Below, piece after piece: positions 6,540 to 7,886 of a stretch of DNA of 7,886 nt. The notes beneath the pieces are model-generated. The model saw only the letters and a program-made list of their open reading frames with translations, did no database searches and was not told the origin of the DNA. Within the stretch, counting starts at the first letter, position 1. Every line of letters begins with the position of its first letter. The position numbers and the translations under genes are program-made. The DNA comes from Oscillospiraceae bacterium (lineage in GTDB: Bacteria > Bacillota > Clostridia > Oscillospirales > QAMX01): positions 1-7,886 of the forward strand of contig CACYBP010000156.1 in assembly GCA_902772625.1 (NCBI GenBank). The letters are read 5' to 3'.

Positions 6540-7142
6540 ATGACGATTATCACTCTGGATCTGGAGGGTGTTCTCGTGCCCGAGATCTGGATCGCCTTTT
6601 CACAGGCGACCGGCATTCCGGAGCTTCGCCGCACCACCCGCGACGAACCCGATTACGACAAGCTGATGAGATACCGCCTCGGGATCCTGAAGGAGCACAA
6701 CCTCGGCCTCCGGGAGATCCGGGAGACCATCGCGGGCATCGATCCCATGCCCGGCGCGAAGGACTTTCTGGACGCTCTCCGGGAAAAGACGCAGGCGGTG
6801 ATCCTGAGCGACACCTTTACGCAGTTTGCCTCCCCCCTGATGAAAAAGCTCGGCTGGCCGACGATCTTCTGCAACACCCTTCTGGTCTCGCCCGCGGGCG
6901 AGATCACGGGCTACAGGCTCCGCACCCAAAAGACCAAGCTCACCACGGTACGGGCGTTCCAGTCCATCGGATACGAGACCGTCGCCGTGGGCGACAGCTT
7001 CAACGATCTGGAGATGATCCGCGCCGGAAAGCGGGGCTTTCTCTTCCGCACCACCGACGCCATCCGGAAGGCCAACCCCGACCTTCCCGCCTTTGAGGAA
7101 TACGGCGAGCTTCTTTCGGCCATCGAAGACGTTCTGGACTGA
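6540..7142 (+). CDS. thrH: ThrH-type HAD phosphatase (phosphoserine phosphatase / homoserine phosphotransferase family)
   Basis: This is a cytosolic HAD-superfamily enzyme of 200 residues that resembles Pseudomonas ThrH along its whole length. Pseudomonas ThrH dephosphorylates phosphoserine and can pass the phosphate to homoserine. Motif I is DLEGVLVPEIW (7-17): Asp7 is the nucleophile and Glu9 stands where classic HAD phosphatases have Asp, as in ThrH. The cap region has TTRDEPDYDKLM (32-43). Motif II is ILSDT (88-92, Ser90). Motif III is probably Lys133 or Lys131. Motif IV is GDSFND (151-156). The start at ATG 6540 gives MTIITLDLEG and has AAAGGAG at 6528-6534. An earlier in-frame ATG at 6468 would translate the terminator stem and is rejected. 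It lies alone between two terminators. Likely role: last step of serine synthesis; the phosphotransferase activity is not predictable from sequence. Confidence 0.88.
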   Translation: MTIITLDLEGVLVPEIWIAFSQATGIPELRRTTRDEPDYDKLMRYRLGILKEHNLGLREIRETIAGIDPMPGAKDFLDALREKTQAVILSDTFTQFASPLMKKLGWPTIFCNTLLVSPAGEITGYRLRTQKTKLTTVRAFQSIGYETVAVGDSFNDLEMIRAGKRGFLFRTTDAIRKANPDLPAFEEYGELLSAIEDVLD

Positions 7143-7155
7143 ATCCGGCAATATG

Positions 7156-7189
7156 CCCGCGCGCAGAAAAGCCACTGCGCGCGGGTTTT
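7156..7189 (+). terminator. Rho-independent terminator after thrH
   Basis: An 11-bp perfect GC-rich stem (CCCGCGCGCAG at 7156-7166 with its complement at 7175-7185) closes an 8-nt loop (AAAAGCCA) and is followed by TTTT and then CGGTTT. It starts 13 nt after the thrH stop codon and should isolate thrH from the gene downstream. Confidence 0.85.
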
Positions 7190-7234
7190 CGGTTTCCCGG
7201 AGGAGTTCCGGGCGAGGAAGAGGCTTGCCAGTAC

Positions 7235-7263
7235 TTGCAATTTCGGGCAGATGGCGGTAAAAT
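7235..7263 (+). promoter_or_regulatory. Candidate sigma-A promoter for the GH51 gene
   Basis: TTGCAA (7235-7240) and TAAAAT (7258-7263) are separated by exactly 17 bp. They match the -35 and -10 consensus at 4/6 and 5/6 positions. Transcription would start near 7270, giving a leader of about 50 nt before GTG 7321. A CTTGC direct repeat (7224-7228 and 7234-7238, 10 bp apart) touches the -35 box and could be part of an operator, though it is too short to be convincing. The placement just after a terminator and before a catabolic gene supports the call. Confidence 0.6.
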
Positions 7264-7320
7264 GGATCCGGAGAAAGGACCCGCGGGGGCTCCGCTGGCC
7301 CGGAAAACGGAGGATGAAAC

Positions 7321-7886
7321 GTGGACAGGATCTATGCCGTATTGCCGAAAAAGATCGGGACGATCTCGCCCTGTCTCTACGGCGTCTTTGCCGAGCACAT
7401 CGGCGGCGTGTTTTACGACGGGCTTTACGTGGGAAAGGATTCCCCCGTGGAGAATATCCACGGCTTCCGCAAGGCGATCGTCGACAGGATGAAGGAGGCC
7501 CGGATCCCCCTGATCCGCTGGCCGGGAGGCTGCTTTGCCGAGATCTACGACTGGCGCGACGGGATCGGCCCGCAGGAGGACCGCCCCACCCGCATCAACT
7601 GGTGGACCTCCCACGACGGCCGGTACGAGCCCAATCAGGTAGGCACAGACGAATTCCTGGAGCTCTGCGCGCTTGCGAACGCCGTGCCGTATTTCGCGGC
7701 CAATATCACCTCCACCACGCCGCTTTCGATCCGGGACTGGATCGACTACTGCAATTCCCCGGCGGGAAGCACCACCATGGCGCGCCTCCGGGAGAAGAAC
7801 GGCCGGAAGGAGCCCTACGGCGTGAGGCTCTGGGGCGTGGGCAACGAGACCTGGGGCGGCGGCGGACGCATGTCCCCCGAAAGCTA
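7321..7886 (+). CDS. GH51 alpha-L-arabinofuranosidase, N-terminal part (3' end outside window)
   Basis: GH51 enzymes release terminal L-arabinofuranose from arabinoxylan or arabinan fragments with retention of configuration. The frame is open from GTG 7321 to the window end, 188 codons of an expected roughly 500. Family landmarks in order are YGVFAEHIGG (20-29), LIRWPGGCFAEIYDWRDGIG (64-83), EPNQVGTDEF (103-112) and LWGVGNETWGGG (170-181). Glu176 in the GNE motif is the predicted acid/base; the nucleophile lies beyond the window. WPGGCF, with Cys rather than Asn, is typical of one GH51 subgroup. There is no signal peptide, so the enzyme is probably cytoplasmic and acts on imported oligosaccharides. 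The GTG start is supported by GGAGG at 7309-7313, 7 nt upstream. An ATG at 7314 touches that site and is out of frame. Substrate (arabinan, arabinoxylan or other) cannot be told. Confidence 0.9.
   Translation, partial: MDRIYAVLPKKIGTISPCLYGVFAEHIGGVFYDGLYVGKDSPVENIHGFRKAIVDRMKEARIPLIRWPGGCFAEIYDWRDGIGPQEDRPTRINWWTSHDGRYEPNQVGTDEFLELCALANAVPYFAANITSTTPLSIRDWIDYCNSPAGSTTMARLREKNGRKEPYGVRLWGVGNETWGGGGRMSPES

Noticed and set aside
7235..7492. Open frame overlapping the start of the arabinofuranosidase gene
   Set aside because: It begins in the -35 box of the predicted promoter, has no ribosome binding site, and is an out-of-frame shadow of the GH51 coding sequence.
1..7886. Search for mobile elements, CRISPR arrays, tRNA/rRNA genes or a defence-type gene cluster
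   Set aside because: No long direct or terminal inverted repeats, no regularly spaced repeats, and no tRNA-like or transposase-like sequence were seen. Nearly all of the window is accounted for by conserved housekeeping genes.

Overview
This window is a housekeeping locus of a Gram-positive, GC-rich bacterium. It is most likely a member of the Clostridia, perhaps an Oscillospiraceae-, Lachnospiraceae- or Christensenellaceae-like gut or rumen anaerobe. Four things point there: the order rplO-secY-adk-map-infA-rpmJ-rpsM-rpsK-rpsD-rpoA-rplQ, the placement of rpsD inside the alpha operon (Bacillus keeps it elsewhere), strong AGGAGG-type ribosome binding sites with several TTG/GTG starts, and an intracellular-type arabinofuranosidase gene next door. 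The taxonomic call is inferred from gene order and protein character; no search was run.

Positions 1-3261 hold the end of the spc operon and the genes that follow it: the 3' end of rplO (L15), secY (translocon channel), adk (adenylate kinase with a four-cysteine LID), map (methionine aminopeptidase) and infA (IF-1). They are tightly packed, with a 1-base stop/start overlap at rplO/secY and a 4-base overlap at adk/map. Positions 3300-6443 are the alpha operon: rpmJ (L36, 41 residues with a four-residue insertion in its zinc ribbon), rpsM (S13), rpsK (S11), rpsD (S4, zinc-type), rpoA (RNA polymerase alpha) and rplQ (L17 with a charged tail). All eleven genes are on the + strand and probably form one transcription unit that makes ribosome, translocon, initiation and transcription parts together. 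The only sizeable internal gaps are rpsK-rpsD (85 nt), which can fold into a multi-hairpin leader including a helix over the rpsD ribosome binding site, and rpsD-rpoA (70 nt), which shows nothing convincing beyond the rpoA ribosome binding site.

A strong hairpin at 6477-6510 marks the probable end of the operon. Directly after it lies a ThrH-type HAD phosphatase (phosphoserine phosphatase/homoserine phosphotransferase family), closed by a second strong terminator at 7156-7189. No good promoter is visible between the first terminator and thrH, so thrH may depend on read-through. A TTGCAA-N17-TAAAAT promoter at 7235-7263 then precedes a GTG-started GH51 alpha-L-arabinofuranosidase gene, cut off by the window end after 188 codons.

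I see no mobile element, CRISPR array, tRNA, rRNA or unknown multi-gene system. The observations worth checking are small: the L36 insertion, the rpsD leader, the thrH/terminator arrangement and the operon's downstream neighbours.
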